This document shows, in pieces, positions 1 to 6,745 of a DNA stretch of 16,479 bases; the stretch's first letter is position 1, and each line of letters begins with the position of its first letter. Both the position numbers and the translations under genes were made by a program. The notes beneath the pieces are model-generated. The model had not been told where the DNA came from, searched no databases, and was given only the letters and a program-made list of their open reading frames with translations. Origin of the DNA: a bacterium (GTDB lineage: Bacteria; Bacillota_I; Bacilli_A; RF39; UBA660); the NCBI GenBank assembly GCA_029007415.1, contig JAQXHT010000069.1, positions 1-16,479 of the forward strand, given 5' to 3'.

Positions 1-396
1 ATCAAAATTTATGATGTATACCTAGTAAATTACAAAGACATTTGTTATACTGGAGCTAACGAAGACGAAATGCTATTATCAATGTTAACAGCACAAACTG
101 ATGAAGAATTAAAGAAGATAACTGGTAATAGTAAGAAAGGACTGGTCATAATGGATGAGATTGAAAAATTGAAACTTAATGATGAATTTAATGCTTGGTA
201 TAACGCTGAGAAGGTAGAAGAGAAATGCCGAAACTCTGCTTATTCAGAAGGCGTTGATAATGGTGTTACTATTGGCGAAAAAAATAAACAGTTAGAAATA
301 GCTAAGCTAATGTTAAGTAACAATGAGAGATTAGATAAAATTTCTAAATATACTGGACTTTCTATTAGTGAATTAGAAGAAATTTCAAGTAAATAA
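1..396 (+). CDS. Rpn-family / PD-(D/E)XK nuclease-type putative transposase, C-terminal part
   Basis: The reading frame is open from the first base of the window (I-K-I-Y-D-V-Y...) to a TAA at 394-396, so only the last 131 codons of a longer gene are present. The visible part shows the tail typical of the Rpn family (recombination-promoting nuclease, often annotated as PD-(D/E)XK transposase). It has a segment LIMDEIEKLK-like then a charged helix (EYN..EKVEEKCRNSAYSEGVDNG), and ends in a short helix-turn-helix-like tail with AKLML and ISKYTGLSISELEEI. The nuclease core with the catalytic residues would lie before the window and cannot be checked. In characterised relatives such as RpnA the protein nicks or degrades DNA and raises recombination; the role here is inferred by family. 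It sits directly beside a TnpB-type RNA-like segment, which suggests an accessory or mobile island next to the ribosomal operon. Confidence 0.75.
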   Translation: MKIYDVYLVNYKDICYTGANEDEMLLSMLTAQTDEELKKITGNSKKGLVIMDEIEKLKLNDEFNAWYNAEKVEEKCRNSAYSEGVDNGVTIGEKNKQLEIAKLMLSNNERLDKISKYTGLSISELEEISSK

Positions 397-405
397 TAAT
401 ATTAT

Positions 406-500
406 GTACGGCATCAGCTGTCGGAATTTAGGTCTGTGGAGCCTTGACTGGCTATGAAACAGAAAATTCTCTAAACGTGAGTTTAGAATTGTTGCTACTT
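406..500 (+). ncRNA. Structured segment resembling the omega-RNA / right end of an IS200/IS605 (TnpB) element, without tnpB
   Basis: The segment begins 10 bases after the nuclease stop and folds well. CGGCA/TGTCG closes a small hairpin at 410-424. GAATTT (424-429) pairs with AAATTC (464-469), and TCTGT (433-437) pairs with ACAGA (458-462); inside them AGCC (440-443) pairs with GGCT (449-452). A second hairpin follows, TCTAAAC-GTGA-GTTTAGA (469-486), with a GNRA-type loop, then ATTGTTGCTAC. The order of features, with TGAAACAGAA before a final hairpin, resembles the 3' ends of IS605-family TnpB loci where the omega-RNA scaffold is encoded. No tnpB or tnpA is present. It may instead be an unrelated 3' UTR or the leader of rpsP. 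The fold is visible in the sequence; the family assignment comes from memory of similar elements. Confidence 0.45.
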
Positions 501-527
501 TCTTATAGAACTGTTAACAAAAAATAG

Positions 528-557
528 TTGACAACTTTCGCTTCTTTGTATTACAAT
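528..557 (+). promoter_or_regulatory. Vegetative (sigma-A type) promoter of rpsP-khpA
   Basis: A perfect -35 TTGACA (528-533) is followed after 18 bases by TACAAT (552-557). Transcription would start about 20 bases before the ribosome binding site GAAAGGAAG of rpsP. No other strong promoter was seen in this gap. Confidence 0.8.
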
Positions 558-586
558 ATTAATGCAAAGAGAAAGGAAGTGTAATT

Positions 587-871
587 ATGGCAGTAAAAAT
601 TCGTTTAATGAGAATGGGAGCAAAGAAGCGTCCTACTTATCGTATCGTAGTAACTGATTCAAGAGCAAGACGTGACGGAGAATATCTTGAATTAGTTGGA
701 ACTTATAATCCAATCGAAAAAGAAAACACTACAAAAATCAACGAAGAAGTAGCACTTAAATGGTTAGAACGCGGTGCTATCCCTTCTGATACAGTACGTA
801 GCTTACTAAAGAATGCAGGCGTTATGAAGAAGTATGCAGATAGCAAAAGTGCTAAGAAAGAAGCAAAATAA
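587..871 (+). CDS. rpsP: 30S ribosomal protein S16
   Basis: 94 residues, the normal length for bacterial S16 (about 80-100). The opening MAVKIRLMRMGAKKRP followed by YRIVVTDSRARRDG is the highly conserved S16 signature, and the EYLELVGTYNP segment follows as expected. S16 binds 16S rRNA in the body of the small subunit and is needed for its assembly. AAAGGAAGTG lies 8 bases before the ATG. The stop TAA overlaps the ATG of the next gene (TAATG), so the two are translationally coupled. In Bacillus and most Bacillota rpsP is followed by khpA/ylqC and then rimM-trmD-rplS; here only the first two remain together, as a terminator follows khpA. Confidence 0.97.
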   Translation: MAVKIRLMRMGAKKRPTYRIVVTDSRARRDGEYLELVGTYNPIEKENTTKINEEVALKWLERGAIPSDTVRSLLKNAGVMKKYADSKSAKKEAK

Positions 872-1113
872 TGGATTTGACCAAGCTTGTTACAACCATT
901 GTTAGTGGGATTGTTACTAACAAAGACGACATTAAAATAGAAGAATTTACTTCGGAAGATGAAATTACAATAGAAGTACTAGTTAAAGAAGAAGATATGG
1001 GTAGATTAATTGGTAAAAACGGAAAAACAATTAATGCCATTCGAACCCTTCTACAAGCCGCTAGTTACCAAAATGGTAATAAACGAGTTAAAATTAATGT
1101 CGATAAATTTTAA
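871..1113 (+). CDS. khpA: KH-domain RNA-binding protein KhpA (YlqC)
   Basis: 80 residues, the usual length for this single KH-domain family. The RNA-binding loop is plain: DMGRLIGKNGKTINAIRTLL contains the GxxG motif (GKNG) in the correct context. KhpA dimerises and, in Streptococcus and others, pairs with the Jag/KhpB protein to bind many RNAs, including tRNAs and some mRNAs, affecting cell elongation and division. Its ATG overlaps the rpsP stop, so expression should follow rpsP through coupling. The neighbourhood (directly after rpsP) matches that of Bacillus ylqC, which supports the identification more strongly than the short sequence alone. A terminator ends the operon 34 bases downstream, so rimM is not part of this transcript. 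Confidence 0.92.
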   Translation: MDLTKLVTTIVSGIVTNKDDIKIEEFTSEDEITIEVLVKEEDMGRLIGKNGKTINAIRTLLQAASYQNGNKRVKINVDKF

Positions 1114-1146
1114 GCCAATAATTGTATAAAAACTTAAAAAATAGGG

Positions 1147-1196
1147 AAGCTATTGATAGAATGAAGGACATTCATTTGACATTGATAGCTTTTTTT
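1147..1196 (+). terminator. Rho-independent terminator of rpsP-khpA
   Basis: AAGCTAT (1147-1153) pairs with ATAGCTT (1185-1191), and GAATG/CATTC forms an inner stem around an AAGGA loop. A run of seven T follows (1190-1196). The 3' half of the hairpin contains the -35 box of the next promoter. Confidence 0.75.
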
Positions 1197-1204
1197 GATA
1201 CAAT
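1176..1204 (+). promoter_or_regulatory. Sigma-A type promoter of the ankyrin-repeat gene, embedded in the terminator
   Basis: Perfect TTGACA (1176-1181), a 17-base spacer and TACAAT (1199-1204). The -35 box lies inside the 3' side of the rpsP-khpA terminator and the spacer contains its T-tract, so ending one transcript and starting the next occupy the same 30 bases. Confidence 0.75.
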
Positions 1205-1238
1205 AAAAGTCGTCACGTAAAAAGATGAGGTGTTTTAA

Positions 1239-1934
1239 ATGTTTTACGCGGAAGAACAAGCAATACTAGCCTGTGAAGAAGACCCGTCCCTGATATTTGA
1301 ATTAATGAAGGAAGGTCACTTCTATTTAGTAGATAGTTTGTTAAGCAAGAAAAAAGTAAGTGTAGCAGAAACTGATGAAGCAGGTAATACTGTCTTAATG
1401 AAGTTACTTAAACTACATCAATATGATTTAGTTTTAAAGTATATCAATTATGACAAAGAGATAGTTAATCATCAGAACAATGAAGGAAATACACTACTAC
1501 ATATTTTAGCAACTAGAAATTATATGAAAGTTGCACCAATTATTAAGAAATTAAAAAGAAATGAGAAATTATCGTATAATTTAAAAAACAATCAAGGAAA
1601 GACAATTCTTGATTTAGCAATCGAAAAAGATAATTTATCAACTGCTTTTAAAATCTTAGAAGATAAGAGATTTAATAATATAGACGTGATGAGCTTCTTA
1701 TCTTTCTATAAGACATTTATTAAAAGCGGTGAATACGGTAAATATACTAAATTATCTAATCTAGAAGTTATCGTTTCAAACCTAGAAAAGAAAAATGAAC
1801 TTCTACCAATGATGGATAAGTTAGTAACAATGATTAAAGAAAACTTTGACCGAATTAAAAATGAACTTATGAAAAATAAACTTACTTCTATGGATCACAT
1901 CATTAAAGAAGTGTTAGTAGAAGTAGAAGCATAA
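1239..1934 (+). CDS. Ankyrin-repeat protein of unknown function
   Basis: 231 residues, no signal peptide and no membrane segment, so probably cytoplasmic. Ankyrin-like units are visible between about residues 45 and 145: AGNTVLMKLLKLHQYDLV, then NNEGNTLLHILATRNYMKVA, then NNQGKTILDLAIEKDNLSTA. Each has the G-x-T-x-L-(H/D)-x-(L)A pattern of the ankyrin helix pair. The remaining C-terminal 85 residues are helical and charged, without a motif I recognise. Ankyrin repeats bind proteins, but no partner is suggested by the context. The ATG is well placed, six bases after GATGAGGTG, and the gene has its own promoter. It occupies the place where rimM-trmD usually follow rpsP-khpA. It is convergent with murI and shares a terminator with it. 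Confidence 0.8.
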   Translation: MFYAEEQAILACEEDPSLIFELMKEGHFYLVDSLLSKKKVSVAETDEAGNTVLMKLLKLHQYDLVLKYINYDKEIVNHQNNEGNTLLHILATRNYMKVAPIIKKLKRNEKLSYNLKNNQGKTILDLAIEKDNLSTAFKILEDKRFNNIDVMSFLSFYKTFIKSGEYGKYTKLSNLEVIVSNLEKKNELLPMMDKLVTMIKENFDRIKNELMKNKLTSMDHIIKEVLVEVEA

Positions 1935-1972
1935 AAAATACGCTTAGTTGTTGTTTTGACTAGCGTATTTTT
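1934..1972. terminator. Bidirectional terminator between the ankyrin gene and murI
   Basis: AAAAATACGCT (1934-1944) pairs perfectly with AGCGTATTTTT (1962-1972), with a further inner AGT/ACT pair after one bulged T. The T-run on one side and the A-run on the other let it serve both strands. It covers the last codons and stop of murI. Confidence 0.85.
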
Positions 1973-2675
1973 CTTTTGTCGAAAAGTATTCAACCTTTCC
2001 ATTACCCTTACTATTTAATAAATTATTTTCTTCTAGTAGTCTTTTTACTTGTCGAGCAACACCATCACTACCATCAATAATATCTGCATTCTTAAAGAAA
2101 TATTTGATATCATCTATTATCAAAGGATAATGGGTACAACCTAAAACAATTACATCAGGATTAAACTTAACCTGTTTTCTAATATCTTTTAATATTCTAG
2201 TTATTTCTTCTTTATTATTCATTTCAATAGCATGAGCTAAACCTTTTCCTTTAATCAAAGTAACTTCTTGATAGTCTTTCTTATTTTGCTTAATTAATTC
2301 CATTGTTCTTTTGGAATCAATCGTAGCTTCCGTTGCTAGAACAAGAATATCCTTGTAGTTATTATCACACGCTACCTTAATAGCTGGTTCCGTCCCAATA
2401 AAAATAGTATTTTTAAATTCTGCCCTTAAATTTTTAATACATTTAGTAGTAGCTGTATTACATGCTAAAACAATTATCTTACAATCGTTAGAAAGAAGAA
2501 ACTTCACCCCAGTTCTAACAATTTTTTGTAATTCATCGTCATTTTTTTCACCATAAGGGTTATTTTTATCGTCTTTATAGTAGATATAGTCTTCCTTTGG
2601 TAATAATTCTTTTATCTTACTAAGAATAGTAGTACCACCAATACCAGAATCTAATATTCCAATTTTTTTATTCAT
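1944..2675 (-). CDS. murI: Glutamate racemase
   Basis: 243 residues, slightly shorter than the usual 255-270. Converts L- to D-glutamate for peptidoglycan precursors in the cytoplasm. The two catalytic cysteines are present: Cys72 in VLACNTATT and Cys180 in VLGCTHYPLI, with His182 beside the second. The N-terminal GILDSGIGG holds the Asp9-Ser10 pair of the active site, and NNPYG matches the substrate-binding DxxxxPYG region. ATG is preceded by GAGGTGAC with five bases between. It is transcribed alone, toward the ankyrin gene, from its own promoter in the divergent region shared with miaB. The C-terminus (KEKYASQNNN) is short and partly encoded by the terminator hairpin. Confidence 0.95.
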   Translation of the reverse strand: MNKKIGILDSGIGGTTILSKIKELLPKEDYIYYKDDKNNPYGEKNDDELQKIVRTGVKFLLSNDCKIIVLACNTATTKCIKNLRAEFKNTIFIGTEPAIKVACDNNYKDILVLATEATIDSKRTMELIKQNKKDYQEVTLIKGKGLAHAIEMNNKEEITRILKDIRKQVKFNPDVIVLGCTHYPLIIDDIKYFFKNADIIDGSDGVARQVKRLLEENNLLNSKGNGKVEYFSTKEKYASQNNN

Positions 2676-2697
2676 ATATTGTCACCTCAACTTCCTA

Positions 2698-2706
2698 ATT
2701 ATATCA
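2698..2706 (-). promoter_or_regulatory. Extended -10 element of the murI promoter
   Basis: On the minus strand TGATATAAT gives a TGn extension plus a perfect TATAAT, 10 bases before the GAGGTGAC ribosome binding site. No good -35 hexamer was seen at the expected distance, which fits an extended -10 promoter. Confidence 0.6.
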
Positions 2707-2737
2707 TAGATTAAGGACTTACTTCTTCCTCTTTTCC

Positions 2738-2766
2738 TTGCAAAAAGAAGGAAATTTCTATATACT
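2738..2766 (+). promoter_or_regulatory. Sigma-A type promoter of miaB
   Basis: TTGCAA (2738-2743), 17-base spacer, TATACT (2761-2766). It lies back to back with the murI promoter. The -35 region is part of a small inverted repeat, TTCCTT...AAGGAA (2734-2755), that may be chance in this A/T and purine-rich stretch. Confidence 0.65.
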
Positions 2767-2786
2767 ATACAAGAGGTGAGAAGAGT

Positions 2787-4208
2787 ATGCATTTACCAAA
2801 CTATAAAGAAGCAAAAACAACAGATAAAAGAGAATATGAAGAAAAAAACTATAAACTAAAAGAAGAATATAAAGATAAATTTTTAGGAAAAAAGTGTTTC
2901 TTAAAAACCTATGGCTGTCAGATGAATGAACACGATAGCGAAATAATAACTGGTCTTTTAACAGAAATGGGTTTTACTTTTACAGATGACTATTTAGAAG
3001 CAGATTTAATCCTTTTAAATACTTGTTCCATTAGAGAAAATGCTCATAATAAAGCCTTTGGAATGCTAGGACGAGCTAAACACTTAAAAGAAGAAAAGAA
3101 AGATTTAATGATTGGTCTATGTGGTTGTATGGCGCAAGAAGAAGGCGTAATCACAAACTTACTAGAAAAATATTCTTATCTAAACTTTGTTATAGGTACT
3201 CATAACATTTTTGAACTACCAGATGCTTTAGTAAAATCAGTTGAAGAAGGAAAAATTCAGATAGAGGTTTATTCAAGAGAAAGGGAACTAGTAGAAAACC
3301 TTCCTACCAAAAGAAAAAACAAGTTCAAAGCTTATGTTACTATCATCTATGGTTGCGATAAATTCTGTACTTATTGTATCGTTCCTTATACTAGAGGAAG
3401 ACAAAGAAGTCGTAAGAAGGAAGAAATACTAGAAGAGATAAAGAAACTAAAAGAAGAAAACTATCAAGAAGTAACTCTACTAGGCCAAAACGTTAATGCT
3501 TATGGAAAAGACTTATATGAAGACTATTCAATGGCTGAACTATTAGCTGATGTTGCTTCCCTAGGTATTCCAAGAGTAAGATTTATGACTAGTCATCCTT
3601 GGGACTTCACTGATGCAATGATAGATGTTATTGCTAAATACGACAACATAATGCCAAGTATTCATCTACCAGTCCAATCAGGAAGTGATAGAATCTTAAA
3701 ACTAATGGGAAGACGTTACAATATTGAAAGTTACTTAACTTTATTCCATAAGATGAAAGAAAGAATCAAGAATTGTGCTATATCAACAGACATAATAGTA
3801 GGATTTCCAACCGAAACCGAAGAAGACTTTGAAAAGACTTTGGAGCTAGTAAAAGAATGTAAATACGATAATGCTTTCACTTTCATTTATTCTCCAAGAG
3901 AAAATACTCCTGCTGCTAAGATGAAAGATGATATACCACTTAGTGAGAAAGAGTCACGTCTATATCGCTTGAATGAAGTAGTAAATACTTACTTTTTAGA
4001 AAATAATAAAAAATTATTAAATAAAGAAGTAGAAGTGTTAGTAGAAGGCAAATCGCTAAAGAAAGATGAAGAATACTTCGGTTATACCGATACTAATAAA
4101 CTAGTTAATATCAAAAACGGAAATGATGATATTATTGGTAAAATCGTTAAAGTTAAAATAACAGATGCCAAGACTTGGAGCTTAGATGGCGAATATGTAT
4201 CAAGATAA
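2787..4208 (+). CDS. miaB: tRNA-2-methylthio-N6-dimethylallyladenosine synthase
   Basis: 473 residues, the family's normal size. A radical-SAM methylthiotransferase that adds the methylthio group to i6A37 next to the anticodon of tRNAs reading UNN codons. The N-terminal UPF0004 domain carries the three cluster cysteines, Cys44 (TYGCQMNEHDSE), Cys80 (NTCSIRE) and Cys114 (CGCMAQ). The radical-SAM triad CxxxCxxC is at Cys190, Cys194 and Cys197 (YGCDKFCTYCIVP). GQNVNAYG, a hallmark of MiaB rather than MtaB or RimO, is present near residue 233, and a C-terminal TRAM domain follows. The first 30 residues are a charged extension, as in Bacillus YmcB. AGAGGTGAG lies 6 bases before the ATG. The end overlaps the start of the YmcA-family gene, as the pair is linked in Bacillus. 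Confidence 0.97.
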   Translation: MHLPNYKEAKTTDKREYEEKNYKLKEEYKDKFLGKKCFLKTYGCQMNEHDSEIITGLLTEMGFTFTDDYLEADLILLNTCSIRENAHNKAFGMLGRAKHLKEEKKDLMIGLCGCMAQEEGVITNLLEKYSYLNFVIGTHNIFELPDALVKSVEEGKIQIEVYSRERELVENLPTKRKNKFKAYVTIIYGCDKFCTYCIVPYTRGRQRSRKKEEILEEIKKLKEENYQEVTLLGQNVNAYGKDLYEDYSMAELLADVASLGIPRVRFMTSHPWDFTDAMIDVIAKYDNIMPSIHLPVQSGSDRILKLMGRRYNIESYLTLFHKMKERIKNCAISTDIIVGFPTETEEDFEKTLELVKECKYDNAFTFIYSPRENTPAAKMKDDIPLSEKESRLYRLNEVVNTYFLENNKKLLNKEVEVLVEGKSLKKDEEYFGYTDTNKLVNIKNGNDDIIGKIVKVKITDAKTWSLDGEYVSR

Positions 4209-4542
4209 AGAGATAATTCTAAAAACACAAGAATTAACTAATAAAATAAAAGAAGACAAACTCTATAAAGATTATATGAAGTTAAGACAAGAATTAAAAA
4301 AAGATGAAAATATAACCAAAACAATTGACGAAATAAAACGTCTGCAAAGAAAATATGTAAAAGCAAATTATCAAGATAAAGAAGCCTTAGAAAAGATAAA
4401 TAGTTTAACAAGTGAGTTAGAGGAAATACCTCTTTATGCTATCTATCAACAAAAAGAAGAAGAACTAAATAATAATTTAGTGTTCATTAAAGAAGGACTA
4501 AGAGATACATTTTCTAATATTGTTACTTATGAACAGGATTGA
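4186..4542 (+). CDS. ymcA: YmcA/YlbF-family protein (Com_YlbF)
   Basis: 118 residues, nearly all helical and highly charged, with LYKDYMKLRQELKKDENITKT and the later ELEEIPLYAIYQQKEEELNN region matching the YlbF/YmcA fold. In Bacillus, YmcA, YlbF and YaaT (the Ric complex) act with RNase Y in mRNA processing and are needed for competence, sporulation and biofilm formation. The position directly after miaB is the same as in Bacillus and supports YmcA over YlbF. Start at 4186 is chosen because TTGGAG lies five bases upstream, inside miaB; the next ATG at 4195 is worse placed. It overlaps miaB by 23 bases. Oddities: it is shorter than Bacillus YmcA (about 143 aa) and contains no cysteine, although the Bacillus Ric proteins use cysteines to bind iron-sulfur clusters. 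Confidence 0.8.
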   Translation: MANMYQDKEIILKTQELTNKIKEDKLYKDYMKLRQELKKDENITKTIDEIKRLQRKYVKANYQDKEALEKINSLTSELEEIPLYAIYQQKEEELNNNLVFIKEGLRDTFSNIVTYEQD

Positions 4543-4560
4543 AAAAAATTCTGTTTTTTT
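4532..4560 (+). terminator. Terminator of miaB-ymcA
   Basis: AACAGGA (4532-4538) pairs with TTCTGTT (4549-4555) with one G-T pair, followed by a run of T to 4560. The hairpin includes the TGA stop of the gene. Confidence 0.7.
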
Positions 4561-4578
4561 AATGTTCATTTAATAAAA

Positions 4579-4606
4579 CTCCTTTAAACTTTAAAACATG
4601 AAGGAG
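4579..4606 (+). promoter_or_regulatory. Possible hairpin covering the ABC permease ribosome binding site
   Basis: CTCCTT (4579-4584) is complementary to AAGGAG (4601-4606), the ribosome binding site of the permease gene, with a 16-base loop. In RNA it could hide the site. Only six pairs, so this may be chance; no convincing -10 and -35 pair was found in this 50-base gap. Confidence 0.3.
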
Positions 4607-4612
4607 GAAAAC

Positions 4613-6055
4613 ATGTATATATTAAAAAATGCGATAACATCAATTACTAGAAACAAAGGAAGAAATATTTTAATAGGAATTATCATAATGATAATATCTG
4701 CTAGTGTAGCAGTAACCCTTGCGATTAATAATACCGCTAGTAGCTTGATAAAATCTTATAAAGAAAAATATCAAGTAGAAGCAACCATCTCTATTAATAG
4801 AGAAAATATGATGAAGGACTTTAATCCGGAAGATAAAGAAAATTCAAAGAGTAATATGAAAGAGATGTTCTCTCTTGCTAATAACATCTCCGTAAGTGAT
4901 ATTGAGAAATATGCAGATAGTAAATATGTAAAAAGTTATTACTATACTCAAACAGTAAGAGTTAATGCTAATATCGAAAAAGCCGAAATGACTTCTAATA
5001 ATGATATGTTGGATAAAAGAAAAGATGATAATGATGATAATAAAGAAGGAGAAACTACAACCGACTTTAATTTGAAAGGTTATTCATCATATGATGCAAT
5101 GAGTGAATTTGTAAGTGGTAATTATAAAATTACAGATGGAGAAGTCTTTGAAGACTTTGATAGTAACAAATGTTTAATTAACATTGAACTAGCAACCTTA
5201 AACAATCTAAAAATCGGCGATACTATCACTGTAATAGATACAGCAAGTAATACTTATGACTTAGTAATAAGTGGTATTTATGAAGAAAAAGAAGATACTG
5301 ATAGTGGAATGAAAATGTTTGCAAATTCTGCTAATACTATCATAACAAGTACAAACTTCATTACAAAGATGAGTGAAACAAACCAAGACTTAGCAATAAC
5401 AACAAATCCTACTTTTATCTTAACTTCTAGTTCTGTAGTAGATAAATTTAGTAGTGAATTAACAAGTAAAGGCTTAAATGAAAACTTAACAGTACAAACA
5501 AACTTAGACCAAGTAGAAAATGCTACTAGCACTATTTCTAATGTCAAAACTTTTGCTGTTACATTTTTAATTATTACCTTAATAATCGGAGCAGTTGTTC
5601 TTTTAATAATAAATATGATTAATATAAGAGAAAGAAAATACGAAATCGGTGTTTTAAGAACAATTGGAATGAAGAAATCTAAAGTTTGCTTACAATTTGT
5701 CTTAGAATTACTAATAGTTGCTTTTGCATCTCTTTTGCTAGGAGCTTTCACCGGTGCCATGATTAGTGTACCAGTATCTAACTCGCTACTAAAAAACGAA
5801 ATAACTGATAGTCAAGAAAGTAATAACAACATTCAGGAAAACTTTGGACATGGTAGTAGTAATAAACAAAACGATAGAAAATTTAACGGTGTTGCAAATG
5901 TTGAAGCTTTCGATAGCATCAATGCTACTGTTGATATGAAAGTATTACTAGAATTACTAGGAATAGGTCTTTCTCTAACTTTAATTAGTTCATTAAGTGC
6001 TATTTTAAGTATTGAAAAATTCTCACCATTAACAATATTGAAAGAGAGGTCCTAA
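4613..6055 (+). CDS. ABC transporter permease, MacB/FtsX type
   Basis: 480 residues from the ATG at 4613. An upstream ATG at 4598 is in frame but lies in front of and partly within the AAGGAGG ribosome binding site (4601-4607), so 4613 is the real start. Topology is that of MacB-type permeases: one membrane segment near residues 19-38, a large extracellular domain to about 310, then three segments near 311-335, 361-383 and 443-465. The intracellular loop INIRERKYEIGVLRTIGMKK is the coupling helix motif of the FtsX family. A polar, Asn/Gln/Ser-rich outer loop of about 55 residues separates the last two segments, longer than usual. MacB-type systems move antimicrobial peptides, lipids or signals without moving the substrate through the membrane channel. 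The substrate here is unknown. The ATPase starts 1 base after its stop. Confidence 0.85.
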   Translation: MYILKNAITSITRNKGRNILIGIIIMIISASVAVTLAINNTASSLIKSYKEKYQVEATISINRENMMKDFNPEDKENSKSNMKEMFSLANNISVSDIEKYADSKYVKSYYYTQTVRVNANIEKAEMTSNNDMLDKRKDDNDDNKEGETTTDFNLKGYSSYDAMSEFVSGNYKITDGEVFEDFDSNKCLINIELATLNNLKIGDTITVIDTASNTYDLVISGIYEEKEDTDSGMKMFANSANTIITSTNFITKMSETNQDLAITTNPTFILTSSSVVDKFSSELTSKGLNENLTVQTNLDQVENATSTISNVKTFAVTFLIITLIIGAVVLLIINMINIRERKYEIGVLRTIGMKKSKVCLQFVLELLIVAFASLLLGAFTGAMISVPVSNSLLKNEITDSQESNNNIQENFGHGSSNKQNDRKFNGVANVEAFDSINATVDMKVLLELLGIGLSLTLISSLSAILSIEKFSPLTILKERS

Positions 6056-6056
6056 A

Positions 6057-6728
6057 ATGGGAAAAGTTATATTAAAACTTGATAATGTTTCTTATAGATA
6101 CGATGATGCAGAAGCTGATGATTATGTTCTAAAAGATATAAATTATTCCTTTGAAACAGGAAAAGTCTATGCTATTAAAGGAAAAAGTGGAAGTGGAAAG
6201 ACAACTCTTTTATCACTTCTTAGTGGATTAGAAAGTAATTATGAAGGTTCAATTGAATTCGATGGAAAAGAATTAAAAAATATCGATTTAGATAATTATC
6301 GAAGTAGAGACATCGGTATCGTTTTTCAAAGTTATAACTTGCTTCCACATCTAACAGCAATAGAAAATATTATTCTTTCAATGAATGTTAGTAACTTAAA
6401 TATTGCTAATAAAGAAGAACAAGCTATTAGTTTAATGGAAAAAGTCGGACTTACTAAAAATCAGAAAGATAGAAGAGTTCTTAAATTATCAGGTGGAGAA
6501 CAACAACGTGTTGCGATAGCAAGAAGTCTTTCTTACAATCCTCTAATGATACTCGCTGATGAACCAACAGGAAATCTAGATAAAGAAACAGAAAATGAAA
6601 TTCTTAAGATATTTAAAAACTTAGCTAAAGAAGATAAATGTATCATTATAGTAACACATTCAGAAAACGTTTGTGACCAAGCAGATATAGTTTATGAATT
6701 AGTCAAAAACAAAAAGAAAAGATCTTAG
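6057..6728 (+). CDS. ABC transporter ATP-binding protein, MacB/LolD type
   Basis: 223 residues, full length for this class. All nucleotide-binding motifs are intact: Walker A GKSGSGKT (about 42-49), Q-loop Gln91 in VFQSYNLLPHLTAIENI, signature LSGGEQQRVAIARSL (144-158), Walker B with Asp168-Glu169 in ILADEPTGNLD, and His201 in the switch region. The SYNLLPHLTAIENI segment and D-loop NLD place it in the LolD/MacB/FtsE branch that partners FtsX-like permeases. It powers the permease encoded immediately upstream; AGAGAGGT lies before its ATG. A single ATPase with a single permease suggests a homodimeric permease. No two-component regulator is encoded beside it, unlike Bce-type systems. Confidence 0.93.
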   Translation: MGKVILKLDNVSYRYDDAEADDYVLKDINYSFETGKVYAIKGKSGSGKTTLLSLLSGLESNYEGSIEFDGKELKNIDLDNYRSRDIGIVFQSYNLLPHLTAIENIILSMNVSNLNIANKEEQAISLMEKVGLTKNQKDRRVLKLSGGEQQRVAIARSLSYNPLMILADEPTGNLDKETENEILKIFKNLAKEDKCIIIVTHSENVCDQADIVYELVKNKKKRS

Positions 6729-6745
6729 CCGGTCTTTTCCTTTTT
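6711..6745. terminator. Bidirectional terminator between the ABC cassette and cotE
   Basis: AAAAAGAAAAGATC (6711-6724) pairs with GGTCTTTTCCTTTTT (6731-6745) with one bulge and one G-T pair; TTAGCC is the loop and holds the ATPase stop. The T and A tracts suit both the ATPase transcript and cotE coming from the other side. Confidence 0.75.

Noticed and set aside
852..1040. A 62-codon minus-strand frame, and a 70-codon one at 8688-8900
   Set aside because: They are antisense to khpA and the ftsW-like gene, which are well supported; hydrophobic or basic composition comes from the opposite strand codons.
5278..5760. A 160-codon open frame on the minus strand
   Set aside because: It lies wholly inside the ABC permease gene, whose plus-strand product has clear FtsX-type topology and motifs. 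The minus-strand frame has no ribosome binding site and no recognisable domain.
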